Assembly (NCBI GenBank): GCA_007135745.1
Contig: SLIH01000006.1
Location: forward strand, 1-6,418
Length of the DNA stretch: 6,418 nt
Direction of reading: 5' to 3'
Source: Halomonas sp.
Lineage (GTDB): Bacteria; Pseudomonadota; Gammaproteobacteria; Pseudomonadales; Oleiphilaceae
Position 1 is the stretch's first letter. The number at the start of each line of letters is the position of its first letter. Shown here in pieces: positions 5,654-6,418 of the stretch. The notes under the pieces were generated by a model. It was not told the DNA's origin. It saw only the letters and a list, made by a program, of their open reading frames with translations, and ran no database searches. A program made the translations under genes and the position numbers.

Positions 5654-5986
5654 CACGCAGTCAATACAACGGGTGGTGGTCGGATCTATTTTCAGGCGTG
5701 CCACGTCGACATCCTCGCCACAGACAAAACAGAAGCCGAAATCACCGCTGTCCAGGCGCCGCAGGGCGCCTTCCACGCGAGTCATCATCTCCTTGCGCCG
5801 ACGCGCGGACGCCTGGGCCATCTGCTGGCCCTGCAGTGCATCCATGCGCGACAGTCTCCCCATCCGTGACTGATCCAGCTCCACGGTGTGACCAGCGTCA
5901 TTTCCGGACTGCTCCAACGCCACGAGCTCTTCGCGCAACGCTTCCAGTTGCGCCCGCCAGTAATCGCTGTCCAGCTCTTCACTCAT
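5645..5986 (-). CDS. DksA/TraR-type C4 zinc-finger protein
   Basis: A 113-residue DksA-superfamily protein. The N-terminal ~80 residues are helical, consistent with a coiled coil. They are followed by the DFGFC block and a four-cysteine zinc finger, C86-x2-C89-x17-C107-x2-C110, laid out as in DksA. DksA proteins bind RNA polymerase in the secondary channel and tune transcription with ppGpp. In an ungapped alignment from the first cysteine, the coiled-coil tip motif DxxDxA of E. coli DksA falls on MGRLSR (42-47), so canonical DksA activity is doubtful and it is probably a paralogue. The ATG at 5986 overlaps the pncB stop in ATGAGTGA, which argues for translational coupling. A TTG four codons earlier is the alternative, but GGGAG directly abuts it; GGGAG lies 12 nt from the chosen ATG. 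Confidence 0.85.
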   Translation of the reverse strand: MSEELDSDYWRAQLEALREELVALEQSGNDAGHTVELDQSRMGRLSRMDALQGQQMAQASARRRKEMMTRVEGALRRLDSGDFGFCFVCGEDVDVARLKIDPTTTRCIDCVER

Positions 5987-6418
5987 TGTTTTCGCCAACT
6001 CCCAGCTTTCGCATCAGCGCCTGTTTTGCGGATTCCAGTCTATCACTGATGGTCAGGGGATAGGGCGCGGGCGCCGGCTCCAGAGCCCGGATCGCCTCGG
6101 GCAGCGCCGCCAGCTGCTGCGATGCATGCTCACGAACCCGCTTCAACGAGGGCAGCCCTTCAGGCACTATCTCACCATTGAGGATGCAGGGTTCCAGAAG
6201 GGGGGTGGCGCCTTCGGGCCCGGATTCATCCGCAGCGGTAACATGATCTCCCGCCATTTCGTCGCCCTTCCAGCACCGCCACACCTGCTTCCTGCCCGGC
6301 CAGGTCGCCTTTTTGCTGGAAGCCTTCATGCGCGGCTCACCATCGTATTCAGCAAGCTTGTAGGCAAAATCGATACTGGCCGCATCACTCACCGCGGCCC
6401 ATTCCGTGCCCACACCAA
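5979..6418 (-). CDS. pncB: Nicotinate phosphoribosyltransferase, C-terminal part (5' end outside window)
   Basis: NAD salvage enzyme that joins nicotinate and PRPP, with ATP, to give nicotinate mononucleotide. About 146 C-terminal codons of a family usually near 400 residues or longer are visible. The fragment enters with G-V-G-T-E at the edge, matching the 'FG(V/I)GT' phosphate-binding motif, then D-A...YKLAEYDGEPRMK and KATWPGRKQVWR, which are typical of the C-terminal region of PncB. A GTG at 6413 lies inside this conserved motif, so it is not a start; the gene continues past 6418. The C-terminal ~80 residues carry the ILNGEIVPEGLPSLKRVREH block, common at the end of these enzymes. The stop overlaps the start of the DksA-like gene by 8 nt, so the two are probably one operon. 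Confidence 0.9.
   Translation of the reverse strand, partial: GVGTEWAAVSDAASIDFAYKLAEYDGEPRMKASSKKATWPGRKQVWRCWKGDEMAGDHVTAADESGPEGATPLLEPCILNGEIVPEGLPSLKRVREHASQQLAALPEAIRALEPAPAPYPLTISDRLESAKQALMRKLGVGENNE

Noticed and set aside
5979..6413. Treating the frame starting at GTG 6413 as a complete small gene
   Set aside because: The GTG lies inside the conserved FG(V/I)GT motif of nicotinate phosphoribosyltransferase, and the frame stays open to the window edge, so it is a truncated gene.

Overview
The window looks like ordinary chromosomal DNA from a gammaproteobacterium of moderately high GC, plausibly a marine Marinobacter/Oceanospirillales-type organism. This rests on the close YajL-type DJ-1 protein, the short DksA-like protein following nicotinate phosphoribosyltransferase, the short intergenic gaps and the Shine-Dalgarno-led starts. 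The genus is a guess from protein character; nothing in the window fixes it. I see no mobile element, tRNA, rRNA, CRISPR array or prophage gene.

Layout, left to right. (A) 30-1886, plus strand: a MerR-type regulator that appears to carry two MerR-like helix-turn-helix units, closed by a clear intrinsic terminator (837-863). A 36-bp dyad (896-931) follows, in the promoter position of a PF10118-type 'predicted metal-dependent hydrolase', whose conserved Glu/His pattern reads like a ferritin-type di-iron centre. (B) 1880-3685, minus strand: a PAS-GGDEF diguanylate cyclase followed 36 bp later by an SGNH/GDSL hydrolase. The SGNH gene converges on, and overlaps by 7 bp, the end of the di-iron-like gene. 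A strong minus-strand terminator hairpin (3738-3776) lies upstream of the cyclase start with no minus-strand gene before it. (C) 3968-5635, plus strand: a Yip1-family membrane protein, a HIT-family nucleotide hydrolase/transferase, and a YajL/DJ-1 protein, probably one transcription unit. (D) 5645-6418, minus strand: the 3' part of pncB (NAD salvage), overlapping a short DksA/TraR-type zinc-finger gene by 8 nt.

How the parts may work together. The regulator, dyad and di-iron-like gene look like a local regulatory pair: CATTGG/CCAATG hexamers occur in the dyad, near it and upstream of the regulator. The cyclase has both active-site and inhibitory-site motifs, so it should make c-di-GMP under product inhibition, and its leader may be attenuated or may encode a small RNA. 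The remaining genes are housekeeping or stress-related.

I found no clear undescribed multi-gene system. The items most worth checking are the dyad with the tandem-HTH regulator and the terminator-bearing leader of the cyclase.
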